Position numbers and translations under genes: made by a program. Shown in pieces: positions 15,801 through 23,394 of a stretch of DNA of 28,818 nt (position 1 is its first letter; each line of letters begins with the position of its first letter). The DNA is taken from assembly GCA_002069025.1 (NCBI GenBank), contig MWBK01000154.1:1-28818 (forward strand), written 5' to 3'. The notes beneath the pieces were generated by a model that was not told the DNA's origin, made no database searches, and saw only the letters and a list, made by a program, of their open reading frames with translations. The stretch comes from Bacteroidetes bacterium ADurb.Bin302 (GTDB lineage Bacteria > Bacteroidota > Bacteroidia > Bacteroidales > Paludibacteraceae).

Positions 15801-16099
15801 CTGAATATGATGGTCGGCAAATGCATGTAATGATTGCCGAAGAAATGAAGGCCGATGGCAAAGAATTATGTGTTGGTGATAAAGTACAATATTTCATTAT
15901 TGGTATTGATACTATGAAAAAGCCTATTCCTAAACCTATATATAAGTTCACTGGAAAATATTGTGAATCCTATTATTGGGATAATAAAATATTCCCGGCA
16001 CTACACAGAATACTTGAGGTTGTTTATCCTAAAGCAGATTGGGCATCATATTATATGGGGTCAGGTGAAGTGAAAATGGGTAGAACAAATTTATGGTAA
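12872..16099 (+). CDS. Family B DNA polymerase with an intein in motif C
   Basis: The gene encodes 1075 residues, of which 303 are an intein (527-829), leaving a 772-residue mature polymerase. The 3'-5' exonuclease has Exo I YYDIETD (D145, E147), Exo II ISFNGKNFDD (around 211-220) and Exo III YNREDVQLMYD (D298). The polymerase has motif A VVDFSSLYP (D387), motif B KYFGLSFYGCMG (about 474-485), and motif C YGD/TDS split by the intein. Both catalytic aspartates of motif C are restored only after splicing, so the precursor is inactive. It is the replicative polymerase, placed between loader and helicase genes. GAGG lies before the ATG. Confidence 0.95.
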   Translation: MSEQFKVMRAWDKGRNKVAYVYRDQATGNTKIGECLFYNWFYIKKSDYDAHRSLLFKFKEEKTISRFEDVGKYVKVFYDRLHTSESLNKDMEYVWEYRDYNFRKMLEKLKMIGVQTYEADVPAWKRWLIQDEVSIDTDYKIAYYDIETDDRHSDGLTPGKYRILSIAFKYSDSKNADGKMVWLVTKEDTDEAEIEMLTRAAKILNSVDVVISFNGKNFDDPYIKSRFMRYGIIVDWRKIFLQDQCWTFKKYGPTLTSHSLNNISKSVLGRGKVDHTGLRIWDMWNNNRALLEEYNREDVQLMYDIECKTGFLSAHRDISAIGMCSVDDLYVSRKIDNFILKQAQEDNEFHFKTVERNYDEETEDKSYEGAFVFPAVVGKHRNVRVVDFSSLYPNVINTFNISPDTFIEADDDVPDNMIITTPTRHRYRKDFIGILPKVVMKLAQKRKYYKELMSKETPGSMEHKVLERMQYTYKYFGLSFYGCMGERHNRAYDPRIAESITLTGQYFTKNCAKYAENNKIPVIYGDSITKERNTVIMIDDEISIVSFEDLYAMTNYRSVDGEKEIGRFEIPILVLSYNFKKNQSEWKPIKCVIRHKTNKKVYLYRYPEGITKVTEDHSLIDSNGNVFKPTEHFNAFSIPALKPNRYLQEFDLRIYLQDDIDNFNSAVSPENIHALLRLCANYICNSSTIQTDDICKFFPEFNTNLFESVNSFLKQLCGDRNTIPAFIYNLESKYQKFFIEEIMNGNCVYESTSVNVISGLSYLMRMNNYKILCKTNKESFTIISPDANYEAPTNETGLEEIEYDDYVYDLSVEDNNNFVDAMGNILLHNTDSLFLIGLNKHSNVMKMIDKLSKLCELHAIKKFNCDVCTIKMDYDKGFKTYLTLAKKRYAGVLDYFDGHVITDFNMYIAGLEYKRTDVTNIVKKWQYELLKVILETDEDPAFDDIRSMILKWKSETCSGKLTADDIVISQTITKDISEYDGRQMHVMIAEEMKADGKELCVGDKVQYFIIGIDTMKKPIPKPIYKFTGKYCESYYWDNKIFPALHRILEVVYPKADWASYYMGSGEVKMGRTNLW
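14450..15358 (+). other. Intein in DNA polymerase (pol-c site), 303 residues
   Basis: The first residue is Ser527 directly after YGD, and the last is Asn829 before TDS. Block B has VTEDHSLI (TxxH type). Block F is VYDLSVEDNNNFV, and block G ends NILLHN with the penultimate His and terminal Asn. The next extein residue is Thr830, a proper nucleophile for the final step. The middle has stretches like worn LAGLIDADG helices (ENIHALLRLCANYICNS; ISGLSYLMRMNNYKI) but no intact motif, so the homing endonuclease is probably inactive. The splicing blocks look intact. The site is the one used by archaeal and some phage family B polymerase inteins. Confidence 0.9.
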
Positions 16100-16107
16100 A
16101 ATTACTA

Positions 16108-16136
16108 TTGACAAATGTTAAATAATTTGTTATCCT
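16108..16136 (+). promoter_or_regulatory. Rightward promoter, conserved spacer
   Basis: TTGACA, spacer AATGTTAAATAATTTGT (17), TATCCT. It has a consensus -35, a weaker -10 and the most diverged spacer of the set. Transcription would begin near 16143, at the G-run of the hairpin that follows. Confidence 0.6.
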
Positions 16137-16143
16137 AAGTAAA

Positions 16144-16176
16144 GGGGGGGGGTATTTATAATAAATCCCCCCCCCC
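16144..16176 (+). repeat. G9/C10 hairpin at the predicted transcript 5' end
   Basis: Nine Gs (16144-16152), then TATTTATAATAAAT, then ten Cs (16167-16176). The arms pair over nine G-C pairs and the inner part can add A-T pairs (ATTT with AAAT). No T-run follows, so it is not a terminator. It starts about where the transcript from 16108-16136 should start, and ends 14 bases before the GTG at 16191. Homopolymer length may be uncertain in the data. Confidence 0.75.
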
Positions 16177-16190
16177 GATATATACAGAAA

Positions 16191-16673
16191 GTGAGAATCC
16201 TACCAGTGCGATTACAAAAATACTTTGATGTCTATAAATACTTTTTAAAAGATATGGACTCAATGGAAGCTTTACTTGAAGAATGTAGGAAAACCCAAGT
16301 TTATCTTGGTGAGATTATTTTTTTAAAAGCAGAGATTGGGAAGGAGTATTCAAATAGCGTACGAAAACTAGAACATCAAACAGAAATGTATCGAGATATG
16401 GTATTCGATAGTTTAAAAAAAAGAGCCATATCCACCACAGAATCTATTGTAAGAGCTAAGGTGGAGTACTTATATGGTGATACCTTACAAGAATTGCGAG
16501 AAAAGCGAGATGATTTAAAAATAGATTATGAGTGTATTCACGACATATATTATGCTATGATGCAGAGGAAAGATATTCTTGTTCAAATAATAGACCGTTG
16601 GAAATTTAAAGATGAATACGAAGCCTGTATATTAAAGAATTCGGAGTTTATAAACTATATTAAGCGAGGTTAA
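16191..16673 (+). CDS. Helical protein, possible UvsY-like recombination mediator
   Basis: This 160-residue protein starts with GTG behind AGAAAG. It is almost wholly helical and charged, with a long central coiled coil (MEALLEECRKTQVYLGEI, EYLYGDTLQELREKRDDL) and an aromatic C-terminal part (YECIHDIYYAMMQRKDIL, IIDRWKFKDE). The order resembles T4 UvsY, which loads UvsX on SSB-covered DNA: a helical start, a middle with lysines, then a helix with W/F and a short tail. A RecA/UvsX gene and an SSB gene lie downstream, so a mediator would fit. I see no sequence motif that proves this; it could be any phage coiled-coil protein. Confidence 0.4.
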   Translation: MRILPVRLQKYFDVYKYFLKDMDSMEALLEECRKTQVYLGEIIFLKAEIGKEYSNSVRKLEHQTEMYRDMVFDSLKKRAISTTESIVRAKVEYLYGDTLQELREKRDDLKIDYECIHDIYYAMMQRKDILVQIIDRWKFKDEYEACILKNSEFINYIKRG

Positions 16674-16676
16674 GTA

Positions 16677-17513
16677 ATGGATATCCCACAATATTATCAA
16701 AATATTTTCAAAGGATATACACAGAAATTATTAGCAAACTTTACACGCAATTGTAATATCTGTCATGGAACTGGATATCATCTTATTGATGGTGATATGT
16801 TCAGAGATTGTGATTGCATTAAAAATTTTAATAGGTTGAAAAAGTACACAAATATTGGTATAAATGTTAAACACATCGGACGTGAAATGTCATGGTTTAA
16901 AAATGAGTTCAGCGACAATACCTACAATAAAATTAAAGAGATTGAAAATAATTTAGATGAAGCATTAAAAGTTAACTTTATAATATACCCTGCTAATAAT
17001 AACATGTGGGGTGCTAGTCACATAGGAAATCAAATAATTAAGTTCTGTGTAGATAAAGATAAACAGTGTGCCGTTGCTAGTTCTAAGAACGTTATGGACT
17101 TATTCTTTTCTTGGGATAAACCAGAATTACAAGAATGTATTGAATATTTACAATGGGTTGATGTTCTTTTAATTGACGATTTTGGTACTGAATATAATAG
17201 TAAAATGAAAGAAAATAATTCGTTTGTATCAAATAGCTTTAATGGATTTTTAATGGAAAGAAAACGAGCAAACAAGGCAACTATAATTGCAAGTAATTTC
17301 CATATTAAATACTTAAAAGAAACATACTCAACAGAAATCCAAAATGTGATTACTACTAATTTTGTCGGATTAAAGATAAATTCAAAAACACAAAAAAAGA
17401 CAGAATTTGATGGTATGCTGGTTAAATTACAACAACCGACTCTTAAATGTTGTTTTGATGATTTAGAGTCAATAGAAGTTACTTCAAAATCTAAACGAAA
17501 GTCGGTGTTTTGA
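16677..17513 (+). CDS. DnaC/DnaI-like helicase loader with degenerate P-loop
   Basis: The 278-residue protein starts with a zinc-binding segment (C26, C29, C45, C47; CNICHGTGYHLIDG and RDCDC), as in DnaI-type loaders. An AAA+ core follows. Walker B is intact (VLLIDDFGTEY, D167-D168) and so is sensor 1 (ATIIASNF), but the Walker A position (about 104-118) reads PANNNMWGASHIGNQ, with neither lysine nor GKT/S. Canonical ATP binding is therefore doubtful. It lies directly before the DnaB-type helicase, the usual place for its loader. It would bring the hexamer onto SSB-coated DNA. The frame is intact and codon use is like its neighbours, so this is an evolved change, not decay. Confidence 0.75.
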   Translation: MDIPQYYQNIFKGYTQKLLANFTRNCNICHGTGYHLIDGDMFRDCDCIKNFNRLKKYTNIGINVKHIGREMSWFKNEFSDNTYNKIKEIENNLDEALKVNFIIYPANNNMWGASHIGNQIIKFCVDKDKQCAVASSKNVMDLFFSWDKPELQECIEYLQWVDVLLIDDFGTEYNSKMKENNSFVSNSFNGFLMERKRANKATIIASNFHIKYLKETYSTEIQNVITTNFVGLKINSKTQKKTEFDGMLVKLQQPTLKCCFDDLESIEVTSKSKRKSVF

Positions 17514-17519
17514 TTATAT

Positions 17520-19022
17520 ATGATTACTGAAAATCTTGATGTTGAATATTCTATATTTTTATTATTATTTTCAAAAGAAAAAGAAACCGTTCTGCGTACG
17601 TTGTTAAGCAGGAATGTTGAACCAGAATACTTCGGTGCATTATTTCATAGAGAAATCTTTGAACAAATAGTAACGTTATTTAAACAAGGTACTATCCTTA
17701 CACTTTCAGTATTTAAAACTACATTTTTATCTCGACCAGGCTCTAAATCTGACGATGAGATTAAAATGACACAGTTTTTAAAATGTGTTAAAGGGGCTAA
17801 GGCGGGATTACAAGACCTTGACCATCTTGTTGATATGCTAATTGAGATGTATGTCATGAGGAAAATGCTTAGTAAAATGAGCGAAGCCGTTGACCAACTG
17901 AATAAGACACCGATTACAGAAATAATACATGATTTTGAAATTCATCAAAGAAAATTAAAATCATTACTGGAAAAGACATCCGTTAGAAGCGTAATGGGTT
18001 TAAAGTCAGGATTGGATGATAGGGTTGCACGTGCAAAAGTTGTTAATCAAGACCCAGATGCGGCTGGGATGGTTTGTACTGGATATAAGAACTTAGATAA
18101 ATGGATTGGTAGACAATCACCTGGGCAGTTTGTTATTTATCAGGCAAGAACAGGTGTAGGGAAGTCTATGTCGTTGATGGGCACGGCATTATCTAATTTT
18201 AAAAGGGGGTTAAAGGTTATTGTAATAACGATTGAAATGAGTGCAGAGGACTATCTGTATCGTTTCGACTCGAATTTAACAGGGATTGAATATTCTGAAT
18301 TTTCAATGGGTGCTATTGTTAATGACCCTGATAAAATGGCGATATGGCGAGAGCGCATTAAGCAGTGTGGTAAACCTGATAGCGATATTCTTGTTTATTG
18401 GGTACCTAGTAATTGTACGCCGGCGAAGGTTGATGATATAATTGCAAATAATCCGTTTAAACCAGATTTAGTGATAGTAGATTATGCTGGTGATATGAAA
18501 GCGGGTTTGCGTGGAATTGCAGATTACGACCCTAAATCACATGCTGAAATATATTCGGCATTAAAAGAGTTTGCAGGTAAGTATGAATGTGTTGTGTATA
18601 CAGCACAGCAATCTAAACGTGGTACTGCTGGCAAAGCTAGTACTGAAACTGGTTCTTGGTCTGATGTTTCTGGTAATAAAGCTGATATTATGATTGCGAT
18701 TGAAGTTACAAAAGAAGATGAAGATTTTATGACAGAAGTCGATGGTAGTGTAGTTATCGGTAGAATGACAGTTTCTATTATAAAAGGTAGAAATATTCCT
18801 AAATGCAAAACACATATAATTCCCAGATTTAAACGCATGACATGGTTGGAAAAAGAAGAAAATGAAATGATTCTAGCTGGTAGCGGTAAAGAAATTGAAA
18901 CCGTGAAAAAGCAATTTGAGAATAAACTAAAAAGTGCTGATATGAAATTGGAGGTATCCCCTAAACACGCAGATACTCAAACACAGGAGTTCGATTTATT
19001 GGCGGATGATGAGCAAATTTAA
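17520..19022 (+). CDS. Replicative DNA helicase (DnaB/gp41 type)
   Basis: The protein has 500 residues. The N-terminal helical domain (1-150) is DnaB-like (FGALFHREIFEQIVTLF). The RecA-like motor domain has Walker A QARTGVGKS (208-216), H1a TIEMSAEDYLYR (E239), Walker B PDLVIVDYAGD (D321), and the H3 region YTAQQSKRG. It would unwind parental DNA 5'-3' at the fork with the primase (5718-6743, minus) and loader (16677). The C-terminal tail (about 450-500) is charged and ends EFDLLADDEQI. The ribosome site before the ATG at 17520 is weak. The stop runs directly into an 11-bp repeat and the next promoter. Confidence 0.92.
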   Translation: MITENLDVEYSIFLLLFSKEKETVLRTLLSRNVEPEYFGALFHREIFEQIVTLFKQGTILTLSVFKTTFLSRPGSKSDDEIKMTQFLKCVKGAKAGLQDLDHLVDMLIEMYVMRKMLSKMSEAVDQLNKTPITEIIHDFEIHQRKLKSLLEKTSVRSVMGLKSGLDDRVARAKVVNQDPDAAGMVCTGYKNLDKWIGRQSPGQFVIYQARTGVGKSMSLMGTALSNFKRGLKVIVITIEMSAEDYLYRFDSNLTGIEYSEFSMGAIVNDPDKMAIWRERIKQCGKPDSDILVYWVPSNCTPAKVDDIIANNPFKPDLVIVDYAGDMKAGLRGIADYDPKSHAEIYSALKEFAGKYECVVYTAQQSKRGTAGKASTETGSWSDVSGNKADIMIAIEVTKEDEDFMTEVDGSVVIGRMTVSIIKGRNIPKCKTHIIPRFKRMTWLEKEENEMILAGSGKEIETVKKQFENKLKSADMKLEVSPKHADTQTQEFDLLADDEQI

Positions 19023-19051
19023 ATATTTTTTAAATATTTTTTAAATATTTT
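19021..19051. repeat. Phased 11-bp A/T repeats
   Basis: AAATATTTTTT occurs twice and a third AAATATTTT follows, with an 11-base period close to one helical turn. It lies directly upstream of the clamp promoter, so it could bend DNA or act as an UP element. It begins at the helicase stop codon. Confidence 0.7.
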
Positions 19052-19052
19052 G

Positions 19053-19081
19053 TTGCAATTTGTTAAACAATGTAGTATATT
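19053..19081 (+). promoter_or_regulatory. Rightward promoter for clamp and SSB, conserved spacer
   Basis: TTGCAA, spacer TTTGTTAAACAATGTAG (17), TATATT. The transcript would start near 19088 with GGAGG (19091-19095) almost at its 5' end. Confidence 0.7.
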
Positions 19082-19103
19082 AGTATCCAATGGAGGTTAA
19101 TCA

Positions 19104-19901
19104 ATGGATATACAGGTATCATGTGATGAACTTAAACGGTTCTTAAAAAAGTGTTATACGGGCGGGTTGGTAAAAGACTTGGTTGTTCAAGCCAGTGAAG
19201 AAAAAGGCTTGGTTGCTAGATTTTCTACGAAAGAACGTTCATTCTACGCAGAAGTCTATCTTAAAGGTGTTAAAGTGACAGAGGAAGGAGTAATCAAGAT
19301 TCCTCATGTTAAGAAACTGATGGAAGTCATTTCACGTTCAGATTCCAATATGATTAGAATCAAGTCGAATGATGATGTATTTGTAATCACAGATGGTTCG
19401 GCTGTTGGTAAAATGAAGGCAGACATGTTACAAGTAGATGCCGCAAGTACTATTGACTCATACAGAGAAATTCAGAACTTGGGTAAAATGTTTGATACTG
19501 AAAAACTTATACATATTATGCCTGGAATTGAATATAAAAATGGTGTTAAAATACCTTGCGGGATGATAAGTGAAGTACTAAAAGACGCAAAGGCATTTGG
19601 TTATGAAGTTTACAATTTTGTTGCTACAAAGAACAAAGAAAACAAATATCAGTTGAAATGTATTATTGTTAATGAACATACCACAGAAAAGCATCAACGG
19701 GTGATTGCAGAAACTGATTTTATCGGTGACATTAGTGGTGTAAACAACATTAAAGTTGCTAAAGGCTTCCGAGAAATAATGGATGGTGTACTTGGTGAAG
19801 AAAAAGAAACTATTGACATATATTTTGATGAGTTGTCTTTACTCATAACAGACAATTCAACATTCTATTTCAATTTACACACACTTGATGATAATAACTA
19901 A
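19104..19901 (+). CDS. DNA polymerase sliding clamp (gp45/PCNA type)
   Basis: This 265-residue protein has the alternating strand pattern of processivity clamps with two similar halves. The first half runs from MDIQVSCDELKRFLKKC to a strand DDVFVITDGSAVGKMKAD; the second from KIPCGMISEVLKDAKAFG to SLLITDNSTFYFN. Its length matches T4 gp45 (228) and PCNA (about 260) and is well below bacterial beta (about 370), so it should form a trimer of two-domain subunits. It would tether the family B polymerase, loaded by the ATPase at 11803. GGAGG precedes the ATG. There is no single invariant motif for this fold, so the call rests on pattern, length and context. Confidence 0.75.
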   Translation: MDIQVSCDELKRFLKKCYTGGLVKDLVVQASEEKGLVARFSTKERSFYAEVYLKGVKVTEEGVIKIPHVKKLMEVISRSDSNMIRIKSNDDVFVITDGSAVGKMKADMLQVDAASTIDSYREIQNLGKMFDTEKLIHIMPGIEYKNGVKIPCGMISEVLKDAKAFGYEVYNFVATKNKENKYQLKCIIVNEHTTEKHQRVIAETDFIGDISGVNNIKVAKGFREIMDGVLGEEKETIDIYFDELSLLITDNSTFYFNLHTLDDNN

Positions 19902-19915
19902 GGAGAAATAACAAT

Positions 19916-21175
19916 ATGGCTATTTACAATGCTAGTGAACTAATGTCAAAACTTTCACATGGTAAACGTGAAATCCGTGAATTTGAACCTAAACTTGGCA
20001 AACTATATCGCCTATGGATACCCAAGAATGAAGTCTGTTATGTTAAAAAACATTTCAATATTCAATCAATTCCATCGATTAGAAATTGCCGATTGAAGGC
20101 TGTAACCTGTATTAACACCGATCCAGGCAAACCTGTACGTAGTTGCCCCATATGTGAGTATATCGATGCACAGTGGGAATTGTGGCGTAATACGAATGAT
20201 AAAAAAGAAAAAGAAGAAATTCAAAAATGTGTAAATAAATTATCGGCTACATATTTCTATGTAAATGCAATCGATGCCGATGATGCTGATTTAAAATTTG
20301 TTGCTTTGAGACTAACAAAGAGTTTATTTGAAAGTTTCAGTATGGCAATTCATGATACACCGATTGAGAATATCATCTGGCAGTTTAAAAAGACCGATAA
20401 AAACGGAAAAATTGAATATATGTTATTAGAATCGCCAAATGATTCACGTGCAGTTGAACTTTGTAATGAGTATGACATGCTTGCAATGAGACCATTTGCT
20501 GATGGTGGGCCTGTTGATTTGGATGCGGCATTGACATATGAAACGAATGAAAAAGATTATATCAATCTTTTAACTGGCAATGGTGATTCTAATGAAACTG
20601 ATGATGACTCCGTACATGTTCCAGAGACTGCACCTAAGAAGAAGGTGGAATCTAAGTCTAAATCTGTTGTAGTTGACGATGAGGATATTAGCTTAGATGA
20701 TATTGGACTCGATGATTTAGAAAATGATGAATTACCTAAATCAGAACCAGTACAACCGAAACCTGTTGCAGACCTAGATGATGATTTAGAACTTTCAGAC
20801 GATTTTGGTTTAGACGATACAGAGCCGAAGGTAGAACCTAAAGTCGCATCTAAAGTCGCATCTAAAAAAGTAGAACCTAAGACAGAACCTAAGACAGAAC
20901 CTAAAGTAGAAGATATTACTCTCGATGATTTAGATTTGGACGATTTAGAGTTGGACGATGTAGAACCTGTAAATAAAATCAAAGTCGGTGCAGCAGACCT
21001 TAATGAAAATAAAAATAACACAGAATATGTTCAGGCAGTTATAAATGCATTGGCCGAACAGGGTAAAATGACGGTTGGTGAAGATTATAGAACTAATTTA
21101 AAAACTGCATATGCGGTTCTTAAAAAGAATAATCTCACGGTTGAAATTAACGAACCCATCGAAGTCCCTTTCTAA
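19916..21175 (+). CDS. Single-stranded DNA-binding protein (gp32 type) with acidic repeat tail
   Basis: The protein has 419 residues. The N-terminal part (1-200) is like gp32-type SSBs: a basic start (LSHGKREIREFEP), an OB-fold-like core, a zinc-binding Cys cluster (NCRLKAVTC, SCPICEYID), and aromatics for DNA. Residues about 250-350 are an acidic, proline/lysine-interrupted linker with repeats (DISLDDIGLDDL, LELSDDFGLDD, ITLDDLDLDDLELDD). A small C-terminal domain follows and ends EPIEVPF, like the -PF tip of bacterial SSB that binds partner proteins. It covers single-stranded DNA at forks. AAGGAG lies before the ATG. The acidic motif also occurs in the ParB-like protein (7267-8667). Confidence 0.8.
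   Translation: MAIYNASELMSKLSHGKREIREFEPKLGKLYRLWIPKNEVCYVKKHFNIQSIPSIRNCRLKAVTCINTDPGKPVRSCPICEYIDAQWELWRNTNDKKEKEEIQKCVNKLSATYFYVNAIDADDADLKFVALRLTKSLFESFSMAIHDTPIENIIWQFKKTDKNGKIEYMLLESPNDSRAVELCNEYDMLAMRPFADGGPVDLDAALTYETNEKDYINLLTGNGDSNETDDDSVHVPETAPKKKVESKSKSVVVDDEDISLDDIGLDDLENDELPKSEPVQPKPVADLDDDLELSDDFGLDDTEPKVEPKVASKVASKKVEPKTEPKTEPKVEDITLDDLDLDDLELDDVEPVNKIKVGAADLNENKNNTEYVQAVINALAEQGKMTVGEDYRTNLKTAYAVLKKNNLTVEINEPIEVPF
20830..20912. repeat. Short in-frame tandem repeats in the SSB linker
   Basis: Units of 12 bases recur, AAAGTCGCATCT (about twice) and AAGACAGAACCT (about twice, with variants), encoding SKVA and KTEP blocks. Such repeats can change in number by slippage and alter linker length. 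Confidence 0.65.
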
Positions 21176-21208
21176 TATCGGATTTAGTAACTGATATAAA
21201 TTAGTAAT

Positions 21209-21244
21209 GTGGTTATGGTGTTATCACATCATAACCACCTTTTT
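21209..21244 (+). terminator. Rho-independent terminator after SSB
   Basis: GTGGTTATG (21209-21217) pairs with CATAACCAC (21230-21238); a GTG/CAC inner stem extends it. CTTTTT follows. It separates the clamp-SSB unit from the RecA gene, whose own promoter I could not identify; read-through is likely. Confidence 0.75.
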
Positions 21245-21258
21245 AAAAGGCATTAATT

Positions 21259-22320
21259 ATGGAAAAAAAACAAATGAAAATGGCAGACTTTTTGAAAAAC
21301 ATAAATTCAAAAATGAAAAAAGAGTATGGTGCCGACGTTATATACATGGGCAATGATGCAGGTAACTTTGAACCATATGAAACTGGATTTCCTACAATAG
21401 ATAATATAAATTCTGGCATAGGCGGGTTTCCTCGTGGAGGGGTTACCCTTATACATGGGCTTGAAAGTACTGGTAAGACAACATTGGTACTTGATGCTAT
21501 CAAATATAATATGCAAGTTAACTCAACATCTACTGCTTTATTTATAGATGTTGAAAACTCTTTGACAAAAGACTTCTTAACTAGAATGGGAATAGACCCG
21601 CAACGGCTAACATTAACAAACCTTAATACTGAAGATGCACTAACGATTGCAAAAGATGCAATCCAGGCAAACATATATGACATTATTGTCATCGATTCCC
21701 TTGCTAAACTAGATTCAAAGAACATGATTGAGGGTGATTTAGGTGATAAGAAACAGAGAAACCAACGAGCAAGGATTATCACTGAATTTCTACGCTTTAT
21801 TTCATTTACATTGAGACAATCAAAGACCGCTCTAATTCTTATCAACCAAGAAATAGAAAATCAAGATAAAAAAACCCCATATGACCCTGATACTGTATTG
21901 CCTTGTGGTAAACAACAGGTATACTCAGCCAACTTACGGCTCCAAATTAAACGCTCTAAGAAGATTAAAAAAGGTGATGCTGTGGTTGGTTACATGTGTT
22001 CCATAACATCGGTTAAGAATAAAATTGCCCCATATGAACGTGCAAAGACTATGTTATCATTCCTGTATAGCAGAGGATTCGTACGAGAGTTTGCACATTT
22101 AGATTATCTTGAGATGTTAGGAATTGTAAAAAAGAATATGGGCTATTATAGTTTTGTAGATTCAAAATATTATAGTAATAAGTTTAGAGCTGGTGATATT
22201 GGAGAGATATTGGAAAACATTAAAGCGAATTTCGGGCAGGATTTAACACAAATTAAACCGAGTGATATTGATTATGAAACCGATGGAAGCGAGGAAGTTA
22301 CAACCGCAGATGACGAATAA
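21259..22320 (+). CDS. RecA/UvsX-type recombinase
   Basis: The 353-residue protein has Walker A HGLESTGKTT (66-75), a following FIDVENSL strand with the catalytic Glu (E99), Walker B DIIVIDSLAK (D146), and an L2-type segment ILINQEIENQ (193-202). It would form filaments on single-stranded DNA and exchange strands, starting recombination-dependent replication. The C-terminal part beyond 280 is charged and acidic at the end (GSEEVTTADDE), as in UvsX and RecA. AAAAGG lies before the ATG. The next gene starts inside its last codons. Possible partners in the window are the SSB and the UvsY-like candidate. Confidence 0.92.
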   Translation: MEKKQMKMADFLKNINSKMKKEYGADVIYMGNDAGNFEPYETGFPTIDNINSGIGGFPRGGVTLIHGLESTGKTTLVLDAIKYNMQVNSTSTALFIDVENSLTKDFLTRMGIDPQRLTLTNLNTEDALTIAKDAIQANIYDIIVIDSLAKLDSKNMIEGDLGDKKQRNQRARIITEFLRFISFTLRQSKTALILINQEIENQDKKTPYDPDTVLPCGKQQVYSANLRLQIKRSKKIKKGDAVVGYMCSITSVKNKIAPYERAKTMLSFLYSRGFVREFAHLDYLEMLGIVKKNMGYYSFVDSKYYSNKFRAGDIGEILENIKANFGQDLTQIKPSDIDYETDGSEEVTTADDE

Positions 22321-23383
22321 TATACAAATGTTAATCGGTGATGTTAGAGAAACTTTAAAAACCGTTCCAGATAACAGTGTTAATTGTTGTATTAGCAGTC
22401 CACCTTATTATGGACTACGTTCATATGTTCCTGATACCGCTGAATATAAGTGCGATGAAATTGGTATAGAACAATCTCCTGAAGAATTTATAGAAAATCT
22501 AGTTAATGTTTTTAGAGAAGTTAGACGGGTTCTAACAGATGATGGTGTTTGCTTCATAAACATTGGAGATAGTTATTATAATTACCGCCCAGGTAAAGGA
22601 CAGGCACTTGTACAACAAGGTCTGGATACTGAATTAAGAGGTAAACCACAGGAATGTGCTAGGCGTGCTAATCGTTTGGATGGGTTGAAAGAAAAGGATT
22701 TGATTGGTATACCCTGGATGTTAGCATTTGCACTGCGCAATGATGGTTGGTATCTCAGACAAGATATTATATGGGCAAAGGCATGTAGTGGGGTTTATAG
22801 TGGTGGTTCTGTTATGCCTGAATCAACCAAAGACCGTTTCTGCCGTAGTCATGAATATATATTTATGCTAACTAAGAGTTCTAAATACTTTTTCAATATA
22901 GATGCCGTTTCTGAAAAGGTTGAAGCGATAAACCGTATATACTCAAATAATAATATGGAAAATCGAAAAGGTAAAGGCGATGAACAGTTTGCAATAAATG
23001 GTAAAAGTCAAGATGCATGGTATGCTAAGGCAAGAGAACGGATTGCCGCTGGTGAGGAATTGAAACGAAATCGGCGAAGTGTATGGACGGTTCAGATAAG
23101 ACCGTCAAAAGTTAGTCATTATGCAACATATCCATCTGAACTCGTAGAACCATGTATCCTTGCGGGTTGTCCTGAAAATGGTGTGGTACTAGACCCATTT
23201 GGCGGAACTGGTACTACCGCTGTTACAGCTACAATACTTGGAAGGAATGCAATCCACTGTGACCTTGACCCAAGAACCGCTGAGTATATCGCCGCACGAA
23301 AAATAGAAATAATTAAACAGCGAAATAGTGATGGTGAAACTATAAGTAATGGCAAAATCATAAAAACCAGAAAATTGTTTTAG
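22310..23383 (+). CDS. DNA methyltransferase, N4-cytosine/N6-adenine beta class
   Basis: The ATG at 22310 overlaps the RecA stop and follows GAGGAAG; in-frame ATGs upstream lie deeper in RecA. The product has 357 residues. The catalytic motif IV is ISSPPYYGLR (SPPY at 30-33) near the N-terminus. The SAM motif LDPFGGTGTTA (about residue 294-304) is near the C-terminus, which is the beta order. SPPY rather than DPPY favours N4-cytosine, as in many phage enzymes of the SPPYWGLR type. A target recognition part lies between. No restriction enzyme is next to it, so protection of phage DNA against host restriction is the likely role. Confidence 0.85.
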   Translation: MTNNIQMLIGDVRETLKTVPDNSVNCCISSPPYYGLRSYVPDTAEYKCDEIGIEQSPEEFIENLVNVFREVRRVLTDDGVCFINIGDSYYNYRPGKGQALVQQGLDTELRGKPQECARRANRLDGLKEKDLIGIPWMLAFALRNDGWYLRQDIIWAKACSGVYSGGSVMPESTKDRFCRSHEYIFMLTKSSKYFFNIDAVSEKVEAINRIYSNNNMENRKGKGDEQFAINGKSQDAWYAKARERIAAGEELKRNRRSVWTVQIRPSKVSHYATYPSELVEPCILAGCPENGVVLDPFGGTGTTAVTATILGRNAIHCDLDPRTAEYIAARKIEIIKQRNSDGETISNGKIIKTRKLF

Positions 23384-23394
23384 GAGTAAATACT

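Noticed and set aside
20557..21021. Long open frame opposite the SSB linker
   Set aside because: Its serine-rich product mirrors the GAT/GAA repeat codons of the SSB linker on the other strand. There is no sign of translation.
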